A DNA stretch of 64,000 nt from Chitinophagaceae bacterium (GTDB lineage: Bacteria; Bacteroidota; Bacteroidia; Chitinophagales; UBA10324): NCBI GenBank assembly GCA_947474435.1, contig CANJII010000001.1:62001-126000 (forward strand), given 5' to 3'. Of the stretch, positions 1-8,484 are shown piece by piece. The translations under genes were made by a program, and so were the position numbers. The notes under the pieces are model-generated. The model was given only the letters and a program-made list of their open reading frames with translations, made no database searches and was not told where the DNA came from. How positions within the stretch are numbered: position 1 is the stretch's first letter; each line of letters starts with the position of its first letter.

Positions 1-674
1 CCTGCCATGCAGCATTAAAAAGATTGAAGGTTGATTACCTCGATTTATATTTCTGTCACCGCCCTGATGTGAATACGCCGATTGAAGAAACTGTCTGGAC
101 AATGAATCAACTCGCCTTGCAGGGAAAAATATTATACTGGGGAACAAGTGAGTGGAGCGCAAAACAAATTACTGAAGCACACACTGTGGCCAAACAATTA
201 AATCTGTTGCCGCCAACAATGGAGCAACCGCAATACAATCTGTTTCATCGCGAACGGTTTGAAAAAGAATACGAGAAATTATATTCTGATTTCGGAATGG
301 GAACCACCATATGGTCGCCCCTTGCCTCAGGTGTGTTAACAGGAAAATACATGGGTGGAGTTCCGAAAAATTCGCGACTCGGATTAAAGGGGTTAGAATG
401 GTTACGCGAAAGTGCATTGGGTGATAAAGAGAAATTGGAAAAAGTAAAAAAATTATTTGCGCTTGCTGAAAAATTGGAAATTCCATTGAGCAGACTTTCT
501 TTAGCGTGGTGCCTGAAAAATCCAAATGTGAGTACGGTAATTATTGGTGCAACAAAACTGGAACAGTTAAAAGAAAATTTAAAATCAACAGATGCTGTTG
601 AAATTTTAACAGATGATGTGATGAAGGAAATTGAAAAAATACTTGGGAATAAGCCAAAGCTTAGTGCAGCATAA
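1..674 (+). CDS. Aldo/keto reductase, C-terminal part (5' truncated by window edge)
   Basis: This is the C-terminal part of an NADPH-dependent aldo/keto reductase, probably of the branch related to potassium-channel beta subunits. The frame is open from position 3 onward and reads CHAALKRLKVDYLDLYFCHRPD, so the TTG at 24 is internal and the true start is outside the window. Family features seen are the LDLYFCHRPD strand with the H of the active-site region, the KILYWGTSEW segment, and the PQYNLFHRERFE and TIWSPLASGVLTGKY segments. A late NVSTVIIGATKLEQL segment corresponds to the cofactor-binding end of the barrel. It is a soluble oxidoreductase acting on an unknown carbonyl substrate. The gene ends about 175 bases from the convergent pth operon. 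Confidence 0.85.
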   Translation, partial: CHAALKRLKVDYLDLYFCHRPDVNTPIEETVWTMNQLALQGKILYWGTSEWSAKQITEAHTVAKQLNLLPPTMEQPQYNLFHRERFEKEYEKLYSDFGMGTTIWSPLASGVLTGKYMGGVPKNSRLGLKGLEWLRESALGDKEKLEKVKKLFALAEKLEIPLSRLSLAWCLKNPNVSTVIIGATKLEQLKENLKSTDAVEILTDDVMKEIEKILGNKPKLSAA

Positions 675-849
675 TTTTAAACTTGATATAAGAAAATCAA
701 GTCTTCTTATAAAATAGGCAATGCTCCTCACCTTTTCTGATATAATTCAAGTGGATCATACAGTACATAAATTTGAAAGTTCAGTGATGATTAAAAAAAC
801 ATACCATCTTATATTGAGAATGGGAATTTAAACCAACCTGAAATAATTT

Positions 850-1416
850 TTATTTCTGTGTATTGTAAATATTCATGGAGCGTTCCAACCCGATACCGAT
901 TATGCTTTTTATTGCTTCGGCAGATACTTTAATTCGTTCTGCAAGAATTTTCTTTTCATCTACATTCCATTCTCCCAATACATAATTCACCTGCGAACCT
1001 TTTCGGAATTCACTGCCGATTCCAAATCGCAATCGAGGATATATTGTGGTGTTTAAATTCTGCTGCACACTTGTTAAACCATTGTGTCCACCATCACTTC
1101 CCTTGCTGCGCAATCGTATTTGTCCGAATGGAATTGCCAAATCATCCAACACAACAATCAATCGCTCAACAGGTATATCCAATTCATTCATCCAGTAACG
1201 AATTGCTTTTCCGCTTTCATTCATGTAAGTTGTTGGCTTAATCAAATGAACTGATTTTCCTTTCCATTTGTATGAAGCATGAAAAGCTAACCGCTCTAAA
1301 ATAAAAGAAGCACCTGCTTCTTCAGCAAGTGCTTCCACTATTTTAAATCCGATGTTGTGTCTGGTGTTGGTGTATTCGTCACCAATATTTCCGAGACCTG
1401 CTATCAGGTATTTCAC
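850..1416 (-). CDS. pth: Peptidyl-tRNA hydrolase
   Basis: It cleaves the ester bond of peptidyl-tRNAs released from stalled ribosomes, recycling tRNA. The 188 residues match the usual length of bacterial Pth. Seen motifs are the N-terminal LIAGLGNIG, NTRHNIGF with the catalytic His20, TYMNESG around residues 63-69, LDDLAIPFG with Asp91/92, and the GSDGGHNGL loop at about 107-114. Translation appears to start at GTG (1414-1416). It is the last gene of a prs-rplY-pth operon, only 7 bases after the rplY stop codon, so all three are probably co-transcribed. The rplY-pth pairing is common in bacteria. Confidence 0.97.
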   Translation of the reverse strand: MKYLIAGLGNIGDEYTNTRHNIGFKIVEALAEEAGASFILERLAFHASYKWKGKSVHLIKPTTYMNESGKAIRYWMNELDIPVERLIVVLDDLAIPFGQIRLRSKGSDGGHNGLTSVQQNLNTTIYPRLRFGIGSEFRKGSQVNYVLGEWNVDEKKILAERIKVSAEAIKSIIGIGLERSMNIYNTQK

Positions 1417-1423
1417 TTAAAAA

Positions 1424-2077
1424 TTATTTCTTTTTTGCAGCAGGTTTAGCAGCGGCGGCAGGAGCAGCAGCGCCAGCAGCAGGTACGGCAGCTGCAGCGG
1501 CAACAGGTGCAGCAGCAGTTGGAGTTTCTTCTTTAATTGCACGAGGAATTAATACAGAAACAACAGGGAATTGTAGTGGATTTAAAATTTCCATTCCATC
1601 CAATTTCAAATCAATCACGCGTATTGATTTTCCCAATTCAATGTTTTCAATATTGATTTGAATTCTTTCAACTAATTTTTCAGGAGTGGTTTTTACTCTC
1701 AGTTTTTTAATGCGCTGTGTAATTTTCCCACCATCTTTTGCTCCTTTCGGAGTACCATTTAACTGCAATGGAATTTCAACAATTAATTTTTTACCCGGAA
1801 CCAATTCCAGAAAATCAATGTGAACGAGTTCATCAGTTACCGGATGAAACTGCAATTCCTGAATCACACAATTCACTTCTTTATCACCCAACTTAATGGT
1901 TGCCGTTTTAAAATTAGGTGTGTAAACCAGGTGTTTAAATGATTTTACCGGAGCTGAGAAACTGAAATTTTCAACTCCATTGATATTACATGGAACTTCT
2001 TCGTTCTTGCGTAAATCGTTTGATAATTTTTTTCCTGAATTTGCGCGAAGTGTTCCTTCGATAACTATTGATTTCAT
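1424..2077 (-). CDS. rplY: 50S ribosomal protein L25 (Ctc/TL5 long form)
   Basis: This is a 5S rRNA-binding protein of the large ribosomal subunit, in the long two-domain form known as Ctc or TL5. Residues 1 to about 95 form the L25 RNA-binding domain (start MKSIVIEGTLRANSGKKLSN), and residues about 97-180 form the beta-rich second domain. Residues about 185-217 are a tail made almost only of Ala, Pro and Val, ending in KPAAKKK. Such Ala/Pro/Lys tails are frequent in L25 proteins of this phylum. It lies between prs (16 bases upstream) and pth (7 bases downstream) on the same strand. Confidence 0.95.
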   Translation of the reverse strand: MKSIVIEGTLRANSGKKLSNDLRKNEEVPCNINGVENFSFSAPVKSFKHLVYTPNFKTATIKLGDKEVNCVIQELQFHPVTDELVHIDFLELVPGKKLIVEIPLQLNGTPKGAKDGGKITQRIKKLRVKTTPEKLVERIQINIENIELGKSIRVIDLKLDGMEILNPLQFPVVSVLIPRAIKEETPTAAAPVAAAAAVPAAGAAAPAAAAKPAAKKK

Positions 2078-2093
2078 TGTTAATTGAATTTAC

Positions 2094-3038
2094 TTAGTTG
2101 ATGAATAATGAACTGATTGATTTGTGTTCGTGCATGTTCCGGATTGCCGAAGCAAATAACGGAGCAACAGAAAGCACTTTTATTTTCGGAGATAACTGAC
2201 GAAGAGGAATGGTATTACACACAACCAACTCAGTGAGTTTTGAATTATCAATTTTTTCTATTGCGTTTCCGGAAAGTACAGGATGTGTACACATGGCGCG
2301 AACACTCTTTGCACCTTTGTCAATTAATAATGAAGCTGCATTACATAAAGTAGTTGCAGTGTCAATTATATCATCAACCAAAATCACATTTCTTCCTTTC
2401 ACATCGCCAATTAAAGTCATACCTGCAATTTCTCCCGGACGCTTGCGGTGCTTGTCCACTATTACCATTTCCTTTTCAAAATGCTGAGCAAGAATTCGAG
2501 CACGATTGGTACTTCCAACATCGGGTGATGCAAAAGTCATATCATGCAAATTCAATTCTTTTAAATAGGGAATGAAGATGGTGTTGCTTTCCAAATGGTC
2601 AACCGGAATATCAAAAAATCCTTGAATCTGAGGTGCATGTAAATCCATGGTCATTACTCTATCAGCACCGGCAGCGGTCAATAAATTTGCTACCATTTTA
2701 CTCGCAATAGAAACACGAGGTTTATCTTTTCTGTCCTGACGCGCATAACCAAAATATGGAACTACAGCGGTAATGTATTCGGCCGAAGCTCTTCGGGCTG
2801 AATCAATCATAAGCAAAAGCTCCATTAAATTATCAGCAGGTGCAAATGTGCTCTGCACCACAAAAAAATAATCGCCGCGAATACTTTCATTGATTACGGG
2901 CTGCATTTCGCCATCATTGAAACGATACAATTTTGCCAAACCTAAATCAACACCATATTCCAATGCAATTTCTTTTGCAAGGTATTCCGATGCTGTACCG
3001 GCGAAAATTTTAACTTTTGATTCGATTTCAGATGACAT
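2094..3038 (-). CDS. prs: Ribose-phosphate pyrophosphokinase (PRPP synthase)
   Basis: It makes 5-phosphoribosyl 1-diphosphate from ribose 5-phosphate and ATP, for nucleotide, His and Trp synthesis. The 314 residues are typical of class I enzymes. Seen are the flexible-loop/ATP segment FGYARQDRK (96-104), the metal- and ribose-binding MDLHAPQIQGFF (131-142) and the PRPP-binding loop VDDIIDTATT (221-230). It is the first gene of the prs-rplY-pth operon. A good housekeeping promoter is visible just upstream (3058-3087), giving a 5' leader of about 15 bases. Confidence 0.97.
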   Translation of the reverse strand: MSSEIESKVKIFAGTASEYLAKEIALEYGVDLGLAKLYRFNDGEMQPVINESIRGDYFFVVQSTFAPADNLMELLLMIDSARRASAEYITAVVPYFGYARQDRKDKPRVSIASKMVANLLTAAGADRVMTMDLHAPQIQGFFDIPVDHLESNTIFIPYLKELNLHDMTFASPDVGSTNRARILAQHFEKEMVIVDKHRKRPGEIAGMTLIGDVKGRNVILVDDIIDTATTLCNAASLLIDKGAKSVRAMCTHPVLSGNAIEKIDNSKLTELVVCNTIPLRQLSPKIKVLSVAPLFASAIRNMHEHKSISSLFIN

Positions 3039-3057
3039 TAGCCAAAAAATTGGGGTG

Positions 3058-3087
3058 CAAATATAGAAGAAACTGTCGCTTTAGCAA
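3058..3087 (-). promoter_or_regulatory. Bacteroidota housekeeping promoter of prs
   Basis: On the minus strand TTG (3087-3085) is followed after exactly 19 bases by TATATTTG (3065-3058). This matches the TTG/TTTG-N19-21-TAnnTTTG consensus of the Bacteroidota primary sigma factor. It sits between the tRNA-Gln terminator and the prs start, so it should drive prs-rplY-pth. Confidence 0.75.
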
Positions 3088-3093
3088 CTTCAT

Positions 3094-3127
3094 AAAAAAA
3101 ATAAAGCCCCCGATGAAATCAAGGGCT
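3094..3127 (-). terminator. Rho-independent terminator of tRNA-Gln
   Basis: Read on the minus strand, AGCCCTTGAT pairs with ATCGGGGGCT around a TTC loop (10 pairs with two G-U), followed by TTTATTTTTTTT. It lies directly behind tRNA-Gln and ahead of the prs promoter, separating the two units. Confidence 0.85.
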
Positions 3128-3133
3128 AAAATG

Positions 3134-3206
3134 TTGACCGACTAGGTTTCGAACCTAGACTCTTCTGAACCAAAATCAGACGTGTTGCCAGTTACACCAT
3201 CGGTCA
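3134..3206 (-). tRNA. tRNA-Gln (anticodon UUG)
   Basis: This is a 73-nt cloverleaf. The acceptor stem TGACCGA pairs perfectly with TCGGTCA. The anticodon stem TCTGA/TCAGA encloses the loop TTTTGGT, giving anticodon TTG. The T-arm is CTAGG-TTCGAAA-CCTAG, and the discriminator base is A. The 3' CCA is not encoded, because the next bases are CAT. It has its own promoter and terminator. Confidence 0.95.
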
Positions 3207-3215
3207 ATAAGGGCG

Positions 3216-3245
3216 CAAATGTATAAACTCATTTACTTTATGCAA
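3216..3245 (-). promoter_or_regulatory. Promoter of tRNA-Gln
   Basis: On the minus strand TTG (3245-3243), a 19-base spacer and TACATTTG (3223-3216) match the Bacteroidota consensus. The -7 element ends 9 bases before the tRNA. The rest of the gap up to the lipoprotein at 3505 is AT-rich and shows no other recognisable feature. Confidence 0.75.
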
Positions 3246-3500
3246 TAGCCTTGATTAAAATGAAAATAATAATTTCAGAAAACTTGATAATATCAATATA
3301 GAAAATGCCATACAGACTTTATTGTTTACCAAAACTCTAACTTGAATATATATATTAAATTGATGAATAAAGTTGCTCTACAATAACAAAGAAGGATTTA
3401 TTTACTGAGCATTTAATAAGAAAATCAATTTGTAAAATTGAGAATTATCATTGCTGATTGAAAAATATTTCGTCAACTTTCATTTTTAAAAACAATAATT

Positions 3501-3547
3501 GAACATGAACATGAACATGAACAGGAACAGGAACAGGAACAGGAATT
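3501..3547 (+). repeat. Hexanucleotide tandem repeat over a translation start
   Basis: The unit GAACATG/GAACAGG repeats with a six-base period: about three AACATG units, then four AACAGG units, ending in GAATTTG. It encodes MNMNMN followed by RNRNRNRN. Because the unit is six bases long, slippage would add or remove two codons and shift no frame. Each of the first units supplies an in-frame ATG. Confidence 0.9.
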
Positions 3548-4506
3548 TGATTTTCATTTCTATCCTTCTTCTTTTCGCATCATGTGCCACCACCCTAATG
3601 ACTGTAAAAGTCACCTACCCTCCGCATCTTTCTCTTCCTGAAAACATAAAAAACATTGCGGTGTTTAACCGCACAAAAGTTGACAGCATAAAAAAAGATG
3701 ATAATATTATTGAATCAGTTTTAACAGGTGAAGCAATGGCAGGAGATTTGATTGGCGCTGAAGAATGTGTGAACTCTTTTGTGATTGAAATGAACCGTTA
3801 TGATTCGCCTCATGCATTTGTACCTGTCAATCATTTGCTTTTCAGAAAACAGGTTAACATAAAAACTCCTGAGCCTCTTTCATGGCAGGTTGTTAAAACT
3901 CTTTGTCGTAAAAACGGTTGCGATGCATTGATGGTTCTTGAAACTTTTGATACCAATTCAGATAATTTACTCAACACTGTTTTTTCGGGAATGAACATTG
4001 TGAAGAGTGGCGGATACATTGCACCAAAACAAATTAATTACAGCGTTACTTATTCGTGGCGGTTGTATGATACGCTGAGCCAATCGGTGTTCGATCAGTT
4101 TGGTGATCAGTTGCAACAATCAGTAACAGTTTCACCGGTTGAGTCGGTTCCTACTTCTGCTATTCGCACTACCGGAAATTACATTGGTGATAATTCTGCA
4201 AGAAGATACTTACCTGTTGTGGTGTGGCAGGACAGAAAAATTTTTAAAGGAGGAAACGATCAACTGAAAGTTGCGTGGCGAAAAGCAACAACCAATGACT
4301 GGACCGGTGCTATGGAAAAATGGAATGCACTTTCAAAATCAGTTAACAGTAAAGTTGCAGGGCGCGCGTGTTTTAACATGGCGCTTGGTTGCGAGGTAAC
4401 CGGTAAAATTGATATTGCAAAAAGCTGGGCGCAGCAGGCATACACAGATTATAAAGTGCGCAAGGCAAAAAATTATTTGGATGTGCTGAATCATTTGCCG
4501 CAATAG
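3505..4506 (+). CDS. DUF6340-type lipoprotein
   Basis: This is a predicted lipoprotein of about 333 residues. A basic Asn/Arg repeat n-region is followed by the hydrophobic LIFISILLLFASC, a lipobox whose Cys would be lipidated. The following text (VTYPPHLSLPENIKNIAVFNRT) and the later YSWRLYD segment resemble the DUF6340 family of Bacteroidota. The C-terminal region (WRKATTNDWTGAMEKWNALS, then NMALGCEVTGKIDIAKSWAQQAY) looks like one or two TPR helices. Its function is unknown; envelope location is inferred from the lipobox. The start is ambiguous: TTG at 3499 and in-frame ATGs at 3505, 3511 and 3517 all lie in the hexamer repeat. I chose the first ATG. It stands alone and converges on ftsZ. 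Confidence 0.75.
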   Translation: MNMNMNRNRNRNRNLIFISILLLFASCATTLMTVKVTYPPHLSLPENIKNIAVFNRTKVDSIKKDDNIIESVLTGEAMAGDLIGAEECVNSFVIEMNRYDSPHAFVPVNHLLFRKQVNIKTPEPLSWQVVKTLCRKNGCDALMVLETFDTNSDNLLNTVFSGMNIVKSGGYIAPKQINYSVTYSWRLYDTLSQSVFDQFGDQLQQSVTVSPVESVPTSAIRTTGNYIGDNSARRYLPVVVWQDRKIFKGGNDQLKVAWRKATTNDWTGAMEKWNALSKSVNSKVAGRACFNMALGCEVTGKIDIAKSWAQQAYTDYKVRKAKNYLDVLNHLPQ

Positions 4507-4518
4507 TTTATCTGATAT

Positions 4519-4554
4519 AAAAAAGTCCCGCAGGCTTCGCAGCATGTCGGGACT
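4519..4554 (-). terminator. Terminator behind ftsZ (end of dcw cluster)
   Basis: On the minus strand AGTCCCGACA and TGCGGGACT form a stem with a loop around GCTGCGAAGC, followed by TTTTTTATATC. The T-run follows only on the minus strand, so it mainly ends the division cluster. It lies in the gap shared with the convergent lipoprotein gene. Confidence 0.8.
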
Positions 4555-4614
4555 TACCAAACCAAAACCCACTTACTGGGTTATCTTGAGATCAGCATTT
4601 AGCTAAGTGCTTGC

Positions 4615-6105
4615 TTAATCTACTTTATCGTGACCATGAAGAAAAGAGTTATTCTTTTTCAATTCATGTTTTCCATCTGTTCCTTCGCTTAAGTACAATG
4701 TACTGATGTTTGATTCTGAACTGTGAGGTATGTCTTTCAGATTCAGATTTCTTCTTTTGTATGCAGGTTCTTTTTCCAATTCAGAAAGCACTTCACCATT
4801 CTTCATGCTGAGTCCGCGTAGCTTTTGAATGCGGCGCATTTTTTCGTCGTGCGAAAGTCCGCTGTCGTCAATCAGATTATTTTCTGCTTTTGCTTCTTTA
4901 GTAATCAGGTGCATTTGACCTTCCAGATTTTCTGCTGTAGCCATACCTGGTTCAACAATAACATTGGCTGTAATATTTGGCGTGAGTTCAATTTCATTTT
5001 CCTGTTCTATTTCAGCAGCAGGTTTTACTTGTATTGGCGGGCGGTTAATTTCCAGCACATTACCATCCAGAGCCTGGGGTGTATTTTTTCCTTCGAGTAA
5101 TAATTTTTCAATGCGGCTTCCTTGTTCCTTCCGTCCGAAATCCTGCGATTCAAATCCGGTAGCAATTACTGTCACACTAATTTTATTTCCCAATGCAGCA
5201 TTGTAACAATTTCCCCAAATGATATTAGAATCATATCCTGCCTGCTGTTGAATGTATTCGGTGATGCTGCTGATTTCATCGAGTGTAACTTCTTCGTCAC
5301 CGGAAGTAACATTCAACAAAATATTTTTCGCACCCTTAATCTGATTGTCGTTTAACAATGGTGAATTCAGTGCAGCTTCAATAGCAACCTCCGCGCGGTT
5401 CTCACCTTCAGCACTCGCAGTTCCCATAATGGCAACACCGCTGTCGCGCATAACTGTATTCACATCTTCAAAATCAACATTCACATAACCGGGAATTGTA
5501 ATAATTTCTGCAATGCTTCTTGCTGCATTCGCGAGAATGTTATCGGCATGAGAAAATGCTTCACCCAATTTTAAGTTGCCATAAACCTCGCGCAGTTTAT
5601 CGTTGCTGATTACCAAAATAGTATCAACATAATTTTTTAATTCTTTTATGCCATCCATCGCCTGAGTTAAACGGCGTGGACCTTCAGCACCAAATGGAGT
5701 AGTCACCAATCCCACAGTAAGAATTCCTAATTCTCTTGCAGCTTTTGCAATAACGGGAGCACCACCGGTACCGGTTCCTTTTCCCATTCCTGCAGTGATG
5801 AAAACCATTTTGGTATTGTCTTCCAACACTTTCATTACTTCATCAAGCGCCTCAATGGTTGCGCGCTTTCCCACTTCAGGATTCATGCCCGCACCTCTGC
5901 CTTGCGAAATATTATTTCCCAATTGTATTTTAAACGGAACAGGACTCAGGTCGAGCGCCTGCTGGTCGGTGTTGCACACCACAAAATTTACTCCTACTAT
6001 TCCCTGACGGAACATGTGATTCACGGCATTGCCGCCACCACCTCCCACACCAATTACTTTAATGATGGAAGTTTTTGTAGTTGGTACATCGAATTGTATG
6101 CTCAT
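4615..6105 (-). CDS. ftsZ: Cell division protein FtsZ
   Basis: Tubulin-like GTPase that assembles the Z-ring at midcell. Residues about 12-320 are the GTPase core. They include GVGGGGGNAVNHM (19-31), the tubulin signature MGKGTGTGG (107-115) and the T7 loop N209-x-D211-xx-D214, which completes the GTP site of the neighbouring subunit. A disordered linker of about 100 residues follows. The tail carries EPAYKRRNLNLKDIP and NNSFLH, a form typical of Bacteroidota FtsZ and different from the enterobacterial C-terminal peptide. It is the last gene of the dcw cluster, 73 bases behind ftsA, and is followed by a terminator. Confidence 0.98.
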   Translation of the reverse strand: MSIQFDVPTTKTSIIKVIGVGGGGGNAVNHMFRQGIVGVNFVVCNTDQQALDLSPVPFKIQLGNNISQGRGAGMNPEVGKRATIEALDEVMKVLEDNTKMVFITAGMGKGTGTGGAPVIAKAARELGILTVGLVTTPFGAEGPRRLTQAMDGIKELKNYVDTILVISNDKLREVYGNLKLGEAFSHADNILANAARSIAEIITIPGYVNVDFEDVNTVMRDSGVAIMGTASAEGENRAEVAIEAALNSPLLNDNQIKGAKNILLNVTSGDEEVTLDEISSITEYIQQQAGYDSNIIWGNCYNAALGNKISVTVIATGFESQDFGRKEQGSRIEKLLLEGKNTPQALDGNVLEINRPPIQVKPAAEIEQENEIELTPNITANVIVEPGMATAENLEGQMHLITKEAKAENNLIDDSGLSHDEKMRRIQKLRGLSMKNGEVLSELEKEPAYKRRNLNLKDIPHSSESNISTLYLSEGTDGKHELKKNNSFLHGHDKVD

Positions 6106-6178
6106 ATTAATTTGTTATTAGTTGATTGTTATTCGTAATTAGTTATAAATGTTCTGTTCACAGCTTACTGATTACTAT

Positions 6179-7546
6179 CTAATTTTTTCCTCCGAAATTT
6201 TCATCCACTTCTTCACTAAAAATTTCCTTTACTCCCTTTAATATTCCATTGAAAAAACTTTTGCGTGGCTTTTTTTCTTCCTGTTCTTCAATCTCCATCA
6301 CAGGCATTTCAATTTTTTGTGGTTGAGGTTGAGAGAGAATTTCTTCCTTTCTTTTTTCTGAAAGAACGGCCTGCTCTCTGTCTTTCTCTTCCCAATCTTC
6401 AATGCCTTTCAATATCAAACCAACACCGGTTGAAAACATCGGATGTTTTAACTGGTCAACTTTTACTGAAGCAAGATGCTCGGTAGGTAAACCAATGCGG
6501 GCATCCATTCCTGTTTTAAACTGCACAAGCTGAACCAAGTGTTTCATGTAAGAACCTCCACCTGTCAACACGATGCCTGCAATCAATTTGTGTTTGTATC
6601 CTGAAGACATTATTTCTGCATCAATCATTTCAATCATTTCCTCCATGCGCGCTTGTATGATGCGCGAAAGATTTCGAACTGAAATTTCTCGCGGCTCTCT
6701 TCCACGCAAACCCGGAATGCTCACCACCTGATTATCCTGTGTCTCCTGTTCCAATGCAGAACCGAAGCGCACTTTCAACAATTCAGCGTGAGCACGCATT
6801 ACCTGACAACCATCCTTTATATCTTCAGTAATTATGTTTCCACCAAACGGTATAACACAAGTGTGACGAATGATTCCATCCTGAAAAATGGCAATGTCAG
6901 ATGTACCACCACCAATATCAACCAATGCAACACCGGCTTCTTTTTCATCAGCACTTAACACCGCACTAGAAGATGCATGTGGTTCTAAAAACATTTCAAC
7001 CAAATTCAATCCGGCTTTCTCAATGCACTTACGGATATTTTGTATCGCACTAACTTGTCCAGTGATGATGTGAAAATCAGCTTCCACTTTTGCACCACAC
7101 ATTCCAACAGGGTCTTTAATTCCTAATTCATTGTCAACAATAAATTCCTGCGGAAGAGAATCTATAATGCGGTCGCCTGCGGGAACAGCCAGGCGGCGCA
7201 TGTCTTGTACTAATTTTTTTATTTCGTCAACTGTGATTTCTGTTTCCGCATTGTTGCGCAACAATTGTCCGCGATGCTGCATGCTGCGAATGTGTTGGCC
7301 TGCAATTCCGACATACACATTTTTTATTTCAACACCACTGCTGTCTTCAGCTTCCTTCACTGCTTTCTTAATGGCATCAACAGTTTTATCAATGTTCGAT
7401 ACCACACCGCGCATTACACCATGCGAATCAGATTTTCCGATTCCAACGATTTCAATTTTTTCGTGTTCGTTTTTTCTTCCGACCAGCACACAGATTTTGG
7501 TTGTTCCTATGTCGAGTCCTACAATGAATTCCTGAGAGTCAATCAT
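6179..7546 (-). CDS. ftsA: Cell division protein FtsA
   Basis: Actin-like ATPase that anchors FtsZ to the membrane. The phosphate-1 motif GLDIGTTKICVLVG is at 10-23, the SHS2 (1C) domain is at about residues 85-170, and the phosphate-2 motif GGGTSD is at 212-217. The adenosine motif IVLTGGGSYMKHL is at roughly 330. The C-terminal part has a charged Glu/Lys-rich linker and ends in a short helix (KSFFNGILKGVKEIFSEEVDEN) that could be the membrane-targeting helix. It starts 13 bases after ftsQ and is followed by ftsZ. Confidence 0.97.
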   Translation of the reverse strand: MIDSQEFIVGLDIGTTKICVLVGRKNEHEKIEIVGIGKSDSHGVMRGVVSNIDKTVDAIKKAVKEAEDSSGVEIKNVYVGIAGQHIRSMQHRGQLLRNNAETEITVDEIKKLVQDMRRLAVPAGDRIIDSLPQEFIVDNELGIKDPVGMCGAKVEADFHIITGQVSAIQNIRKCIEKAGLNLVEMFLEPHASSSAVLSADEKEAGVALVDIGGGTSDIAIFQDGIIRHTCVIPFGGNIITEDIKDGCQVMRAHAELLKVRFGSALEQETQDNQVVSIPGLRGREPREISVRNLSRIIQARMEEMIEMIDAEIMSSGYKHKLIAGIVLTGGGSYMKHLVQLVQFKTGMDARIGLPTEHLASVKVDQLKHPMFSTGVGLILKGIEDWEEKDREQAVLSEKRKEEILSQPQPQKIEMPVMEIEEQEEKKPRKSFFNGILKGVKEIFSEEVDENFGGKN

Positions 7547-7559
7547 TTTTTTGTTTGGT

Positions 7560-8414
7560 TTAATTCAGTTTGCTTGAATCAGTTACAGCAACCTGCGTAA
7601 GTATTTTTGGCTGAGGAGCGGCAACATCTCTGCGTGTTGCATACACCTGATTTTTAAATTTTAAATTCACTAAACTGTATTGCTGCCATCCCACTTGGTT
7701 TAATCCATCGCGATAAAATGAGCGCAGCTTTTCTGTTTTCTCCTGTAAATCATTGATATCTCCCAACAGAATAATGTGATTGCCGATTTTGGGAACCAAT
7801 TGAAATTCATTTTCGTCAGTGATGAATATCTGTTCGGTTAATGCACTGAGTAATGAATCTGAATTGATGAATGATGCCAATTGAAATAATTTTTTTGTTA
7901 ATGCTGAGTCAGAAAAATCTTCGTTCAATCCTGAATCAACAATGTTTCCAGTTGCTACTGTAACACGCGCGGTAAATTTATCAGAGAGTGGAAGCTTCTT
8001 CCCTTGCTTATCAATGTAAAAGCCAACACCGTTTTTGTTAATAATCCTTAATATCGGAAGGCGCTGTTGCACATACACATCCACATCACCGCTTGGTGTT
8101 AAAACAATTTCAGATTTTTCGGCGAACGGATTGTTCTCAATAATTTTTTCCAATCGGTTGTAATCAATCTCACCTGATGCAGTTCCTTTTCGCGAAGCAT
8201 AATTATTATCCCTGATAATCTGATTCACATCATTCTCATCCAGAAAATAAATTCCATTTTCGGTATTGATGTGAATGCGATAATCAGTGCAAGGAATATT
8301 CTGCTGGTGATTTATAGCAGCGACTGAAACAATAAGAAATACCAATCCGATAGAACAATATCCTGCGATACGCAGAACAGGTTTTAATTTTTGGAATTTC
8401 TTTTTCACGCGCAC
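7560..8414 (-). CDS. ftsQ: Cell division protein FtsQ/DivIB-like
   Basis: This is a single-pass inner-membrane divisome protein. A basic cytoplasmic N-terminus (MRVKKKFQKLKPVLR) is followed by one helix at about residues 16-34, then a POTRA-like domain (FLDENDVNQIIRDN, then NRLEKIIENNPFAEKSEIVL) and a beta domain with VYVQQRLPILRI. Sequence conservation of FtsQ is low, and the assignment rests on topology, the POTRA-like segment and position between murC and ftsA. The C-terminal tail is Ala/Pro-rich. Confidence 0.88.
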   Translation of the reverse strand: MRVKKKFQKLKPVLRIAGYCSIGLVFLIVSVAAINHQQNIPCTDYRIHINTENGIYFLDENDVNQIIRDNNYASRKGTASGEIDYNRLEKIIENNPFAEKSEIVLTPSGDVDVYVQQRLPILRIINKNGVGFYIDKQGKKLPLSDKFTARVTVATGNIVDSGLNEDFSDSALTKKLFQLASFINSDSLLSALTEQIFITDENEFQLVPKIGNHIILLGDINDLQEKTEKLRSFYRDGLNQVGWQQYSLVNLKFKNQVYATRRDVAAPQPKILTQVAVTDSSKLN

Positions 8415-8484
8415 TAAAGTATTTTTTCAATACCTCGTATAACGGAATTGTATTGCACATCAATACATCTGTTAGTTGATTTTT

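Noticed and set aside
3501-3547. Possible CRISPR-like or microsatellite array
   Set aside because: The unit is only six bases with no spacers. It is a coding hexanucleotide repeat.
7131-7600. Plus-strand frames of 111 and 134 codons
   Set aside because: They lie antisense to ftsA and are rich in Ser, Phe and Cys as expected for shadow frames.
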